Origin: Owenia fusiformis
Lineage: Eukaryota > Annelida > Polychaeta > Sabellida > Oweniidae
Direction of reading: 5' to 3'
DNA: 64,000 nucleotides
NCBI GenBank assembly: GCA_903813345.2
Contig: CAIIXF020000011.1
Location: 7,400,571-7,464,570 of the forward strand
The position numbers and the translations under genes were made by a program. Within the stretch, counting starts at the first letter, position 1, and each line of letters opens with the position of its first letter. Below the pieces are notes generated by a model, which saw only the letters and a program-made list of their open reading frames with translations, was not told where the DNA came from and did no database searches. Shown here in pieces: positions 1 to 13,101 of this stretch.

Positions 1-3000
1 AGACAGATGGTGTAGACTGTGGTTCCTCTCTGACACTTCTCAGACAACACAGAATTTTTCATGGCCAGGGTAAGAGGAGGGCACCTGGAAGTACATACAA
101 AATAGGAAAAAGTCAGCAATGAGATAATGACTTCTTATAGGTTCAACCGATTGCTTGGAAGCAGTTAAACTCAAACCAAAGTTGACTTGAGGTTGATTTT
201 GACTGAGGTGGAGTTGATTTTGGGTTGAGATGACCAGTCACCTGTATGTAAATATGACGTGCAAGAACCAGAGATGATTTCACACTACCCTACCACGTGA
301 CCACGTTTAAAAGGGAAACAGGCTACAGTTAAGTTGCAAATGAGGGACGTGGGTTTAATTCCATATTTCTGAAAGTTAAATACATTTCACATTCATTTCT
401 TGTGATCTACCAGATATAAAATAGATGCATCAAGCAGTTTGTAGAATATTGTTGGCAAAAAATAAAAGGCAAAGATAGATAATAGTGGGCGCAGTGAAGC
501 ATAACTCTAAAGCAATACAAGAGACATTTAAGTAAATCTATTATCTATCTATTAAAGTACAGGGAGCGTGTAAGTTTCACTTCGAAAATGTTACTTATTT
601 TGACATTGGTATGTAACAAAAAACCCAGTTAACTGTTATTTAACCTGCGTGTCATTGTGTTATATGTAGATATATTTTCTAGTTTGTTATTCAACTGTAT
701 TTTCGTGAATCAATTGTTTCTCTCAAATCTTAAGATGAATAAAAAGTCGTCCAAGAAATGTATCTTTACTTTGATGTAAGGCACAACATATTGTGAAACA
801 TTTCTCCTCTTTTCACAAAGAGGATGTTTGTTTAAGGGTGTCTGGCGATGAGCGTTTCATGATTAAATGCAAAATCATTGGAGCAGATACCATCCAAAAA
901 CATCGGACATTCAACATGTCATAAAAGACTACATCACTAATAATATTTTTCACTCAGAGTTAAAAGCTTGGGTAAGCATTGTAATAGTATTATGAATACA
1001 TTTCCTACAAACACACTAATTGTACAGCACTTTGTCTAGTCAACATTCTAAATGGATGAGCATTAATCGACTAAGTATTTGTCATCCTTTATGAATGAAC
1101 ATAAATGGACTAAGCATTTGTCATCCTTGATGGATGAACATAAATGGACTAAGTATTTGTCATCCTTTATGAATGAACATAAATGGACTAAGCATTTGTC
1201 ATCCTTGATGGATGAACATAAATGGACTAAGTATTTGTCATCCTTGATAGATGAACATAAATGGACTAAGTATTTGTCATCCTTTATGAATGAACATAAA
1301 TGGACTAAGTATTTGTCATCCTTTATGGATGAGCAGAAATGGACTAAGTATTTGTCACCCTTTATGGATGAGCATTAATGGACTACGTATTTGTCATCCT
1401 TGATGGATGAACATAAATGGACTAAGTATTTGTCATCCTTTATGGATGAGCATAAATGGACTAAGTATTTGTCATCCTTTATGGATGAGCATAAATGGAC
1501 TAAGTATTTGTCACCCTTTATGGATGAGCATAAATGGACTAAGTATTTGTCACCCTTTATGGATGAGCATTAATGGACTACGTATTTGTCATCCTTTATG
1601 GATGAACATAAATGGACTAAGTATTTGTCACCCTTTATGGATGAGCATTAATGGACTAAGTATTTGTCATCCTTTATGGATGAACATAAATGGACTAAGT
1701 ATTTGTCATCCTTTATGGATGAGCATAAATGGACTAAGTATTTGTCACCCTTTATGGATGAACAGAAATGGACTAAGTATTTGTCAACCTTTATGGATGA
1801 GCATACATGAACAAAGTATTTGTCACCCTTTATGGATGTGCAAAAATGGACCAAGTATTTGTCATCCTTTATGGATGTGCATAAATGGACTAAGTATTTG
1901 TCATCCTTTATGAATGAGCATTAATGGAATAAGCATTTGTCATCCTTTATGGATGAACATAAATGAACTAAGTATTTGTCATCCTTTATGGATGAGCATT
2001 AATCGACTAAGTATTTGTCATCCTTCATGGATGAGCATTAATGGACTAAGTATTTGTCATCCTTTATGGATGGACACAAATGGACTAAGTATTTGTCATC
2101 CTTTATGGATGAGCATAAATGGACTAAGTATTTGTCACCCTTTATGGATGAGCATAAATGGTCTAAGTATTTATCATTCCTAATGGATGTGCATAAATGG
2201 ACTAAGTATTTGTCATCTTTTATGGATGAGCATTAATGGACTAAGTATTTGTCATCCTTTATGGATGAGCATAAATATGGACTAAGTATTTGTCATCCTT
2301 TATGGATGAGCATAAATGGACTAAGTATTTGTCATCCTTGATAGATGAACATAAATGGACTAAGTATTTGTCATCCTTTATGAATGAACATAAATGGACT
2401 AAGTATTTGTCATCCTTTATGGATGAGCAGAAATGGACTAAGTATTTGTCACCCTTTATGGATGAGCATTAATGGACTACGTATTTGTCATCCTTGATGG
2501 ATGAACATAAATGGACTAAGTATTTGTCATCCTTTATGGATGAGCATAAATGGACTAAGTATTTGTCATCCTTTATGGATGAGCATAAATGGACTAAGTA
2601 TTTGTCACCCTTTATGGATGAGCATAAATGGACTAAGTATTTGTCACCCTTTATGGATGAGCATTAATGGACTACGTATTTGTCATCCTTTATGGATGAA
2701 CATAAATGGACTAAGTATTTGTCACCCTTTATGGATGAACATAAATCGACTAAGTATTTGTCATCCTTTATGGATGAGCATAAATGGGCTAAGTATTTAT
2801 CATCCCAAATGGATGTGCATAAATGGACGAAGTATTTGTCATCCTTTATAGATAAGCATTAATGGACTCAGTATTTGTCATCCTTTATATGGATGAGCAT
2901 AAATATGGACTAAGTATTTGTCATCCTTTATGGATGAGCATAAATATGGACTAAGTATTTGTCATCCTTTATGGATGAGCATAAATGGACTTAGTATTTG

Positions 3001-3525
3001 TAACCCTTTATGAATGAGCATAAATGGACTAAGTATTTGTCATCCTTTATGGATGAGCATAACTGGACTAAGTATTTGTCATCCCTAATGGATGAGCATG
3101 TACGTGAACTAAGTATTTGTCATCCTTAATGGACTAAGTAAAATTCATACATGTCCTCCCTAATTGATGAACATAAGTGAAATATATACACATCCTTAAT
3201 GGATGATCAAAAGTGAAATATGTACACGTCATCCTTAATGGATGAGCATAAATGGAATATAAACATGTTGTCCTAAATAGGTGACCATAAAATGAATAAA
3301 GTACGATTCAATTTTATAAACACTAATGCATGCTGATTTGAAATGTGTTTTAACTTCAGTACAATATGAATATGTCCAAAATACTAGACTTGAAATTATA
3401 GCAGTTACATCAGAGTTTTCTAATAGTATTAAGTTTTCTCAATAGGTGGCCAACAGAAATGGTGGAGTAATTTACCCAATAGATGGCAAATAAAAATGGT
3501 GGAAATAGAAATTTTACCAAAGGAA
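1..3525. repeat. Large repeated unit, copy 1 (leader, 39-bp array, 3' flank)
   Basis: This stretch is repeated at 11291-14300 with only scattered differences. The unit has a non-tandem leader (1-1043), a 39-bp minisatellite and a 3' flank (about 3290-3525) that ends in a short reiterated motif containing AAAAATGGTGG. Copy 1 is cut by the window start, so its left boundary is unknown. Homology to copy 2 stops near ACCAAAGGA (about 3523 and 14300). The leader has a partial open frame that is broken here but intact in copy 2. It could be a segmental duplication or a mobile repeat with a minisatellite core. No terminal inverted repeats or target duplications were found. Confidence 0.85.
1044..3150. 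repeat. 39-bp minisatellite, array 1 (about 53 units)
   Basis: Tandem units of 39 bp share the core GGACTAAGTATTTGTC followed by CCTTTATGGATGAGCA and variants. Because 39 is divisible by three and stop codons are rare in the unit, several frames stay open and give periodic peptides; I read these as a by-product of the repeat, not as genes. Occasional 2-bp insertions (for example near 2271) shift frame. A block of about 400 bp with the same order of variant units occurs at 1242-1650 and again at 2336-2740, an offset of 1094 bp (28 units plus 2 bp). The units decay after about 3100. Confidence 0.95.
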
Positions 3526-4590
3526 AAGGGATTACTGTTTGTGGTTCAGATTCTAGTGGGCTTCTAAACTCTAGGCTAAAGGTAAATCTGAAAGCTGTAT
3601 TCACCTTTCCACAAAGTCAGCTCGTGAATATTATAATGAGCTGCTTAAAAATCTGTGACGTCAATGAGAGAAACTTTTTCCCGCGAAAAACAAATGCAAT
3701 TGAGTTTACATGTAAATCCTCGGTTGATTGCTGTAAGTTTTAAGTTTTACTGCTCCAAATGTGCAAGTAATCAGTAAATTATTGACGGATTTTTATTGAA
3801 CGTCAAATTGACATTTATTTACGCCTTCTAAGCGATTTAATATTAAATTTCTGTTCATAATTAATGAGTAAATAATTTGAAGAGAACTACTCCCGGTCAG
3901 TTTTCAATCATGATAGGAACTGGATGTGAACAGGTGAAATTATCATAATCATTACTTCACCAACATTATAACATGTCTCCCATGTATAAAAATATATAGA
4001 TAGACAATCTATTTTAAGTTAATCTTCACACTCATTCTACAAAAAGCGTGATTTTTGCTGTCACACACATTATCTTGTATATATATCATAATAAACAGAT
4101 TCCATACCTGTTATATCATGTGTTTTATGTTCTTTACCATATTAGAAATAAAAAAATACGATTGTTTCACCTGTGTTGTGTTTATTATTGTTGTCTCACG
4201 CCGGAAATTACGATAGGGGTCTTGAAAACAAGGTGTCACAAAATTGAATTTCTTAATTCATTCTTCCATTATGGTATTATGCGATAGGATCCACCCAATG
4301 TATCACATCCACAGTAGTAAGGGGGTCTTCTGCTTTACTTTACTGCTTATTGTCCATCAGTTTTGTTTATTTTCTGATGTTTTGGGGATTTTGAATAAAG
4401 TCACTCATTTCCGGCAATCTACGAGTCAGACTATGATATGGTACAATACTGACACGATAACTGACCCCTATGTCCTGTTTTAACACGCAAAATGATTCAT
4501 ACCCGAGAGGTTAATATTTATGAATCGTGATTTTAATATATAATTCAACCAAGAGTCAACAGCATGATAAGGAATAACAAAAACAAAAAC
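3526..4590. other. AT-rich intergenic stretch, nothing recognised
   Basis: No gene, terminal inverted repeat or tandem repeat was recognised. The short open frames here have no recognisable motifs and look like chance. Confidence 0.5.
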
Positions 4591-7500
4591 GTTAAATTTT
4601 ACTTGCCAATTTACGAGCACCCAATTCTGACAATATACAGACACATACACATATCAATGTATCTAGCAAAAGGATAGGCGACTAAATACTCAATCGTATG
4701 TACAAACATTGCACCTCAGTCCATTTCCTTATTGGCACATGGTCCAAAAGACGGCATTGCACAATTTACGAGCCACAATTTACGGGACAACCCCTAAAAT
4801 TAGATACGAAAATTAATGATAAATCAGCATTGAATAATAGGGTACGACATCCTACTTTACGACAGTGAAAGAAAAGTGAAAGAGAAAGGTAGGCATTTTG
4901 TTTTGTGACTAATATTGTGTAATTTATCACCCCTTACCAGTGAAGCGTCGCTCTTCTCTTCAAATAAAGATAGCTTATGATACGTTTACACTTCTTATAG
5001 CATGAACAAAGAATATATGACTGAAAAACGTGAAAAATTATTGCTTTGATATGCACACGTATGTTCCAACATCATGAATTGATGATGTCCCGTATATTGT
5101 GTCATGTCCCGTATATTGTGTAATTACACCTATCTAAAGTTGATTGGATATACGGATCAAACTTGATATAATCGAAATGATTTTGCGAATTCAGCTTTAT
5201 ATAATATCTAAATTTATTATTTCCTCCAAAAATGATACCAACATATTCATCACAATATCACAGTACGGTACACAAAATGAGTCCCGTAAATTGGCCTTGT
5301 AAATTGTAATTGTTGTACCTTACTTTGAACCCATTAATAACACTCAAATTATGAAGCATTGCTTCCATTTGTATATGACACATTTCCCATGCATTACTAA
5401 GTAACTTAATTCAGTCTGAATACTATAACTAGTAACTATTTGCAGCAACAATGGCAAAGAGTAAAGCACAGAGGATGAAAGAATATAGGGAGAGAAAGAA
5501 ACAAGAAATGGGAGAGGACTGGCTAAAGAAAGAACGCGAACGTGTTAAAAAGTATTATATACCCCTAGAACTACTACCAGCAAAAGATAGAAAAAGAAAA
5601 CAAGCTATAAACAGGAACAATTGGCAAAACTTTAGAAACAAACGTCAAAAACCGAATGACAGCTCTACTCCACAGCCTTCTTCAAGTAGCGAGAATGAAG
5701 TTACTTCAACAACTGGTTATTTACAGTTGCCATCATTGATGGACAGTATAGATAAATCAAGAAAGAGTAGTGGCAGGAAAAGGGTCAATCGTGCACTATC
5801 TAGGGCTCACGGAAAAATTAAACGCCTTCAGAAGACATCAGCAAAGAATAGAAAAATTATTTCTAGGTTAAGAAAAAAAGTAAATGACTTAAAACCCGCT
5901 AATACCCCAAGAAGCAAAACAGATAAACTTCTCAAAAAATCTGGATTTTCACCAAGCAAAGTGCCTAGAACAATTAGAAAAAAACTTATTTTCTCAGAGT
6001 GCGTCAGTGATGAGCTTAAACAATCAAACCAAAAAAAACCTATTTCTGGAAGGATCCTGAAAAAATACAAGTTGGCAAATCAGCTTAGGAACTCTGGGTA
6101 TACATGGCGAAAATTGAGAGAGAAAAAGGCAAGAAAGATTGGCAATCAGAAAAAGTATGATGAGATAAGAAGTGATGTGATTGAATTTTTTGAAAGAGAC
6201 GATAACTCCAGAATGATGCCAGGAAAACAAGACTTCTCCAAATCCAAGGATGGAACGGTATTCATTTTCTCATAGTATTCTACTAGTAAATACATTCTGT
6301 TGTTGACATTTAACACTATATTTAAGTATCAGATTCAAAACTACATAGATATATTTTACATAGACTGGTCCATTATGCTATATAGGGGTGATAGGTTCTT
6401 AAGCTCATATTGCAACATTTAATATGCGAGTAAACCATTTAAATTCATAAGAAACGCTTTATCCAGTTATCAACAATGTGTGATTGTTTTCATTTAACGT
6501 TAAGTCCTAGTATTTGTTTATTTGTATTAAGCACAAAGTTAATAATTTGAAAATTTTCTAGTTGTTTGAAAAAGATATATGAAATACTAGTAAATCGAAA
6601 ATTTGCAAATTATTAACTTTTTGTGTTAAGTTATTTTAATGATGTAATGCAATGTTTCAGGTTCGTCAGAAGAGGGTATTAAATGATTACTTACACAACC
6701 TCCATCTCAAGTACCTGAGTGAGTTACCAAGGCACAGAATATCCAGGGCTCTATTCTGCAGGCTGCGTCCCTCCTTCATCACTCTTGTCAATTTTTCATC
6801 AAGATCAACTTGTCTGTGTCAGAAGCATCAGAATTTTACTCTTAAACTACAGTGTCTTAAGAAATTAAATCTCTTTACCTGCATCAATCCAGATGTATTT
6901 GTTAGGGATGTTTCTTCAGACCAGTTAGCCACTTCACTTTCAAATATAGCTGAAGAAACCGTTACATTCCAAGAATGGAAAAGGGTTAAAGTAGATGATA
7001 AATTGAAATGCAAAATTATCTCTACAAAAGTAGAAAGAGCAAAATTTAGTGATATAATGTTGAATGAGTATAATGCTTTTGTGGAACATGTGGATAAAAT
7101 AAAAAAGCAATACTATGCTATCAAGCAGATGAAACTAAACATGTCAAGTCGCGATGTAATTATTCAAATGGATTTTGCGGAAAACTATACATGTCAAGTT
7201 CAAGAAGAGGTCCAAAGTGGTTATTGGAACCAAACGATGGTTACTCTACACCCGTGTGTTGTATACTACAAGGTGGAAGATGGTGGAGAACTTTTCCACT
7301 TGAACTACGTGTTTTTAAGTGATGTTCTTAGTCACAATGCCACAATGGTCAATTCTATCATTGAAAAATTAATACCTATTGTCAAAGAAAAGGTATCAGA
7401 TGTACAGAGGGTACATTATTTCACAGATTCCCCAAGTAGCCAATATCGAAACAAAACAATTTTTTATATTGTGATGCATCATGAAATACGATTTGGATGT

Positions 7501-8797
7501 TCGGCATCTTGGCAATACTTCGAGGCAGGCCATGGCAAAGGACCATGTGATGGGATTGGCGGGGTTGCTAAACGAGATGCGGATAACGCTGTTAAACGTG
7601 GGTTTTCAATACAAGATGCTAATGAATTCCTGTGCTGGGCTCTTCAAGAATCCCAGAATATTAACTATATTTTTGTCACCAAAGATGAGTATGAGATAAG
7701 TGTGTCCCAGCTTGTTGAATATAAAAATTCAAAACCCATCAATGGTACCATGCAACTCCACGGGGTTTGCACTTCGAAGTCTGGTGATGGCGTATCTCTC
7801 CATACCAGAGATACTACATGTGTGTGTGAAGAATGTTTCACACCTAACGGTTTCCTCCCCAATCAACAGTGCAATTGGCAGGAGAAGATATCAAATTTAA
7901 AGTTTCTCAAACTCAGATTAAAGCTTGGAAGCACATTAATTCAGAGATACACTATGGTGGTCTGACTTAATTTCTTTGACATGCGCATATACGATAATTT
8001 GTACATACAATATTGTTGCATACAGAACTTGTTATTGTGTAATTAAGACTCTAGCATAAGTGCCTAATTTACGAGTCATTTGCACTGTGAACAGTAAAAG
8101 GACAGAACAATGCATGACGTTTATGGCTCACATTTATTTCTATGGTATTTACATAATTGCACAACAAATAATGTTGTGGTTGAAATTGTTACATACATGT
8201 TTGTCTTCTGGACAGTTGCTACCAGCATCACGACTGAGTATGCAATTTACGAGACTTTTGTTGTAATTCAGTCTTTCCTGAACTGCTGTGGGAGTTTAAT
8301 TAAGAGAAATAACATTCAAAGCTTTGCTTGTGTCATCTGAAGATAAAGTACATTTATGTTGATTCCATAATCAAGTCTTATTCATTTTATACATAATACA
8401 ATATACGGGACAAAATATGGCAATCTACAGGACATTATCTTAAGAGATGTAGCAAAAAGGGCAGTCAATACTCGATAGCCATAATTTGTAGCGTAATTAT
8501 GCATAGTTTGAAGTTCCTAATTTATCTACATGAATGACGAGAATGATGCATGGCATCAGTTTTATAATAAACAATACATCGTACTTAATGCTTTATTGGG
8601 GTGTAGACCCTGGGTCAGTTAACGTACATCTTGTTGAAAAATTAAGAATCGATGTAATTTTTGATACTCTTTGAACAATACATGCAACAAACATTTATTT
8701 TCCTCTTCCAATACAATTGTTGACTATATCAATACACATTAATGCTGTATACCTAACAAGACGATGACTCGTAAATTGGCGAAAGTGAAAATTTTGA
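4591..8797 (+). mobile_element. DNA transposon of about 4.2 kb with transposase-like gene
   Basis: The two ends carry an imperfect inverted repeat of about 30 bp: the left end has GCCAATTTACGAG (from 4605) and the right end its complement CTCGTAAATTGGC (8768-8780), with further matching A/T-rich bases outside. Variants of the ATTTACGAG/ATTTACGGG motif recur in the subterminal regions (about 4757, 4774, 5086, 5106, 5281, 8068, 8238, 8403), as expected of transposase-binding sites. A two-exon gene (5451-7965) lies between. No target-site duplication was identified, so the outer limits are approximate and the superfamily is not assigned. Confidence 0.7.
5451..7965 (+). CDS. Transposase-like protein with DFAENY / GKGPCDGIGG motifs (two exons)
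   Basis: The predicted join is 5451-6257 plus 6661-7965, giving 703 residues. The donor is GTATTC after codon 269 and the acceptor is TTTCAG before 6661; without splicing both halves end as separate frames. Residues 1-270 are strongly basic. The second part has RLRPSFI (about 304-310), CLCQKHQN (about 320-327), DFAENY (D at about 440), TDSPSSQY (D at about 525) and HGKGPCDGIGG (about 560-570). I recognise this motif order from a family of uncharacterised proteins found in many copies in cnidarian, mollusc and fish genomes. The conserved aspartates and the flanking inverted repeats suggest a DDE-type transposase. That role is inference, and the third catalytic acid is not identified. The reading frame has no internal stops, so the copy may be recent. 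Confidence 0.7.
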
Positions 8798-9524
8798 CCT
8801 GACGTTTGTATATTTCTGCCAATTACAACTTCCGCATTTCGAAAGCGAGGCTGCCCAAACTTTGCCAGAATAACAAGTCAACTACAAACTTTAACGTAAG
8901 CACTGAAATTAGTTCGGTTTTAGAGTTTTATTTCGAATTTTTTTTGACAGACTTTTGTCACGCTTTTTGTAGAATGAGTGTTCAGTGTCATTTGATGAAT
9001 GACCTGTTTAAATTAAAAACATTTGCTCTTATTCATTAAATCATTGACTTCACAACTTCCATAATTCAATTTTATACTTGAAAACATTGGGATATAGAAT
9101 TGGTATCTTGGAGGAGCGTGACATAAATAAAGATTATCCTATATGAGGTTCAGGATATATATATATATTTATCCCATACTTGGACGTGTTTCAGGTACAT
9201 AAAGCCGGTTTGTAAAAACTTATATTTTCATCAGTGGGCAGATATAGCTATACGTCCCGCTCCGAGCGGGCAGATATAGTATATCTGCCCGCTACGTCAT
9301 AATCGCCGCTCGCATATTGTTCATAATTTGTAACGTTCGCGTAATGACTGTACACGACAATGGAGAAAACACAGACAATTGGGATCTGTTTGATGGTTTA
9401 AAAAAGGGAAGGAGCATCCACTTAATCAATCAAAAATAAATGTGGGAATATTTGAGGGAACAGGAAAACCCGCCCACGGCCAAGAAAACAAAACTGGACA
9501 TGAATATTCTAAAATATTTCCACA
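8798..9524. other. Intergenic, with a perfect 14-bp-arm palindrome at 9265-9293
   Basis: Mostly AT-rich with no gene seen. At 9265-9293 AGCGGGCAGATATA is followed after one base by its exact complement. The sequence just upstream (about 9136-9160) also resembles part of the next inverted repeat, so this is probably the edge of a related element. Confidence 0.6.
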
Positions 9525-9799
9525 ATTGAACAATGTTAACCAGATGACCAAGATTGGTATGGGATAAACATATTATCCTATAGTCGGTTCAGGATATTGG
9601 GATTATCCCTTGGCCAATATAATATATTTTCCCTCGGGACCTGCGGCCCTCGGGCAAATATATTATATTGGCCTCGGGATAATCCCAATATCCTGAACCT
9701 CATATAGGATAATCTCTATATATATAATATATCTGCCCGACTATAGGATAATATGTTTATCCCATACCAATCTTGGTCATCTGGTTCACATTGTTCAAT
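9525..9799. repeat. Inverted repeat with two nested arm pairs
   Basis: Outer arms 9525-9587 and 9737-9799 are complementary (for example CCAGATGACCAAG against CTTGGTCATCTGG). Inner arms 9587-9640 and 9650-9702 (CAGGATATTGGGATTA and complement) fold inside them. The centre is GC-rich. It abuts the next foldback element within 7 bp. Confidence 0.85.
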
Positions 9800-9805
9800 C
9801 GTGGT

Positions 9806-10533
9806 GTGAGTCTCACACTACACCGTTTTTATTCAAACTTGTTCCATTAAAACCTTCACAGAAGTATCTTTCAGTCGAGACATTGCTTTTGTGTACAGAG
9901 ACACTCGTTTTAGCGGTGTTTTGGTCCCCAGATGTAAGAAGATGCAAAATTCTTCAGAGATTTCAACCAAAAGCCTCGATATATCGCCAGTTCTTTAATT
10001 ATTCTCCCCTATATTTTGCACAAGGACTCCCATTACAATCCTCCATCTCTGCATCAACATATTTATAATATTAAACGCACCAATTTTCAAAAGTCCTACG
10101 CATCTGTTGGAAATTGATCAAAACGCCCCGTTCTCTTCCAAAACGCCCCATTGGATCTGTACACCGTATCTATACACGTTTGTAGTCAAAGACTCTGTTT
10201 TGGAAGACAACGGGGCGTTTTGGTCAATTTCGAACAGTTGCGTAGGACTTTTTTAAATTACTGCGTTTAATGTAATAAATATGTTGGTGCAGCGATGGGG
10301 GGTTGTAATGGGAGTCCTTGTGCAAAATATAGGTGAGAATAATAAAAGAACTGGCGATATATCGAGGCTTTTGGTTGAAATCTCTGAAGATTTGCATCTT
10401 CTCACATCTGGGGACCAAAACGCCGCTAAAACGAGGGACTTTGTTAACAAAGGCAATGTCTCGACTGAAAGGTATTTCTGTCAAGGTTTTAATGGAACAA
10501 GTTTGAAGAAAAACGGTAAAGTGTGAGACTCAC
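9806..10533. mobile_element. Foldback element, about 728 bp
   Basis: Nearly the whole stretch is a palindrome. Arms of about 350 bp run from GTGAGTCTCACAC at 9806 to its complement ending near 10533. The inner ends of the arms contain ACGCCCC motifs (about 10125-10150, 10208-10215). The open frames seen on both strands are mirror images of each other and are not genes. A related but diverged copy is at 43897-44309. Confidence 0.85.
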
Positions 10534-11290
10534 AATCATCGATTTTCCAAAGACAGGGTAGATTTGAAATTCAAATTAACGGTTTTGCGGGGCGTTTGGT
10601 TTCGATACGCCCCGGAGAGTTAGTACCGCATGATCATATAATGTTTATTGATGACATGTTGACATTGCTGATCATTATTGACATCGCTAATGGCGAATAA
10701 ATACCAAAAGGTAACGCTTTGCGCCAATGTCACTCATGGTGAATTTCTGATGGAACTTCTTACTACGACATAATAACCATTTAACAGGATAATTTAACCG
10801 AGTTGTTTGTAACTTCACAATTTACATTTGTTGTTTACAATCGCACGAGACATTTGAGCCAGGGTATGTGAGGCTGATCTGAGAAGTCTTAATAAACAAT
10901 AGTTCTGTCAAAAAATGATTAAATTAAATTACATAAGATTCGGAATGAAAGTGCCCCGTCTATATTTCATATTTGATTAAAAATAATTAGTGCGTTGGGC
11001 AAATAGAATCCTTTTTATTGCAGTCAATTCAAAAAATTCCTATGCTGGCTGTACTAATTATTCTAAACTTTCCATCATTGATGTCATAGATTTGACTCAT
11101 TTACATACAACCAATCAGCGCACCGGAAATTATGGATTTTCTTCACTTTGTGGAAAGGTGAATATTAGGAAATGAAATATTGTACTTACTTGACTATGAT
11201 CCGAGAGACCTCTCCTGTCTTGGACAATGCTACTTTAGGCGTATAAAGACATCACCAATGGTAGTTATAACAGTATGATATGTGGGTACA
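10534..11290. other. Intergenic, no recognised feature
   Basis: AT-rich sequence. A short segment near 10565-10590 (ATTCAAATTAACGG) matches the flank of the foldback copy at 44270-44290, so the repeat family extends beyond the palindromic arms here. Confidence 0.5.
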
Positions 11291-12073
11291 AATGCTGTAG
11301 ACGGATGGTGTAGACTGTGGATCCTCTCTGACACTTCTCGGACAACACAGCATTTTTCAAGGCCAGGGTAAGAGGAGGGCACCTGGAAGTACATACAAAA
11401 TAGGAAAAAGTCAGCAATGAGCTAATGACTTCTTATAGGTTCAACCGATTGCTTGGAAGCAGTTAAACTCAAACCAAAGTTGACTTGAGGTTGAGTTTGA
11501 CTGAGATGGAGTTGATTTTGGGTTGAGATGACCTGTCACCTGTATGTAAATATGACGTGCAAGAACCAGAGATGATTCCACACTACCCTACCACGTGGCC
11601 ACGTTTAAAAGGGAAACAGGCTACAGTTAAGTTGCAAATGAGGGACGTGGGTTTAATTCCATATTTCTGAACGTTAAATACATTTTACATTCATTTCTTG
11701 TGATCTACCAGACATAAAATAGATTCATCAAGCAGTTTGTAGAATATTGTTGGCAAAAAACAAAGGCAAAGATAGAGAATAGTGGGCGCAGGGAAGCATA
11801 ACTCTAAAGCAATACAAGAGACATTTCAGTAAATCTTATTATCTATCTATTAAAGTACAGGGAGCGTGTAAGCTTCACTTCGAAAATGTTACTTATTTTG
11901 ACATTGGTATGTAACAAAAAACCCAGTTAACTGTTATTTAAACTGCGTGTCATTGTGTTATATGTAGATATATTTTCTAGTTTGTTATTCAACTGTATTT
12001 TCGTGAATCAATTGTTTTTCTCAAATCTTAAGATGAATAAAAAGTCGTCCAAGAAATGTATCTTTACTTTGAT

Positions 12074-12269
12074 GTAAGGCACAACATATTGTGAAACATT
12101 TTTCCTCTTTCCACAAAGAGGATAATGTTTGTTTTAGGGTGTCTGACGATGAGCGTTTCATGATTAAATGCAAAATCATTGGAGCAGATACTATCCAAAA
12201 ACATTGGACATTCAATATGTCATATGACTACATCACAAATAATAGTTTTCACTCGGAGTTAAAAGCTTG
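12074..12269 (+). other. Possible captured exon or gene fragment in the copy 2 leader
   Basis: An open frame in the leader runs about 60 codons (through DDERFMIKCKIIGADTIQKH) and is followed by GTAAGC at about 12270, which would serve as a splice donor. The same place in copy 1 (about 780-970) carries frame-breaking changes. I do not recognise the product. It may be a chance open frame; the only arguments for coding are the unbroken frame and the donor-like end. Confidence 0.25.
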
Positions 12270-12344
12270 GGTAAGCATAGTAATAGTATTATGAATACAT
12301 TTCCTACAAACACACTAATTGTACAGCACTATGTCTAGTCAACA

Positions 12345-13101
12345 TTCTAAATGGATGAGCATTAATCGACTAAGTATTTGTCATCCTTTATGAATGAACA
12401 TAAATGGACTAAGTATTTGTCATCCTTGATAGATGAACATAAATGGACTAAGTATTTGTCATCCTTTATGAATGAACATAAATGGACTAAGTATTTGTCA
12501 TCCTTTATGGATGAGCAGAAATGGACTAAGTATTTGTCACCCTTTATGGATGAGCATTAATGGACTACGTATTTGTCATCCTTGATGGATGAACATAAAT
12601 GGACTAAGTATTTGTCATCCTTTATGGATGAGCATAAATGGACTAAGTATTTGTCATCCTTTATGGATGAACATAAATGGACTAAGTATTTGTCATCCTT
12701 TATAGATGGACATTAATGGACTAAGCATTTGTCACCCTTTATGGATGAGCATTAATGGACTAAGTATTTGTCATCCTTTATGAATGAACATAAATGGACT
12801 AAGTATTTGTCATCCTTTCTGGATGAGCATTAATGGACTAAGTATTTGTCATCCTTTATGGATGAGCATAAATGGACTAAGTATTTGTCATCCCTAATGG
12901 ATGTGCATAAATGGACTAAGTATTTGTCATCCTTTATGAATGAACATAAATGGACTAAGTATTCGTCATCCTTTATGGACTAAGTATTTGTCATCCTTCA
13001 TGGATGAGCATTAATGGTCTATTTGTCATCCTTTATGGATGAGCATAAATGTGGACTCAGTATTTGTCATCCTTTATGGATGTGCATAAATCTACTAAGT
13101 A
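12345..13101. repeat. 39-bp minisatellite, array 2, left part
   Basis: Same 39-bp unit as array 1. The first units (12420-12600) reproduce the order of variant units seen at 1242-1420 and 2336-2515. The array is split by a TA-flanked element at 13102-13522 and continues at 13523. Confidence 0.95.

Noticed and set aside
1079-2862. Long open frames in array 1 with 13-residue periodic peptides
   Set aside because: The 39-bp unit is a multiple of three with few stops, so more than one frame is open at once. There is no start context, splice support or known repeat-protein signature.
10224-10526. Overlapping frames on both strands at 9883-10526
   Set aside because: They are mirror images produced by the foldback arms.
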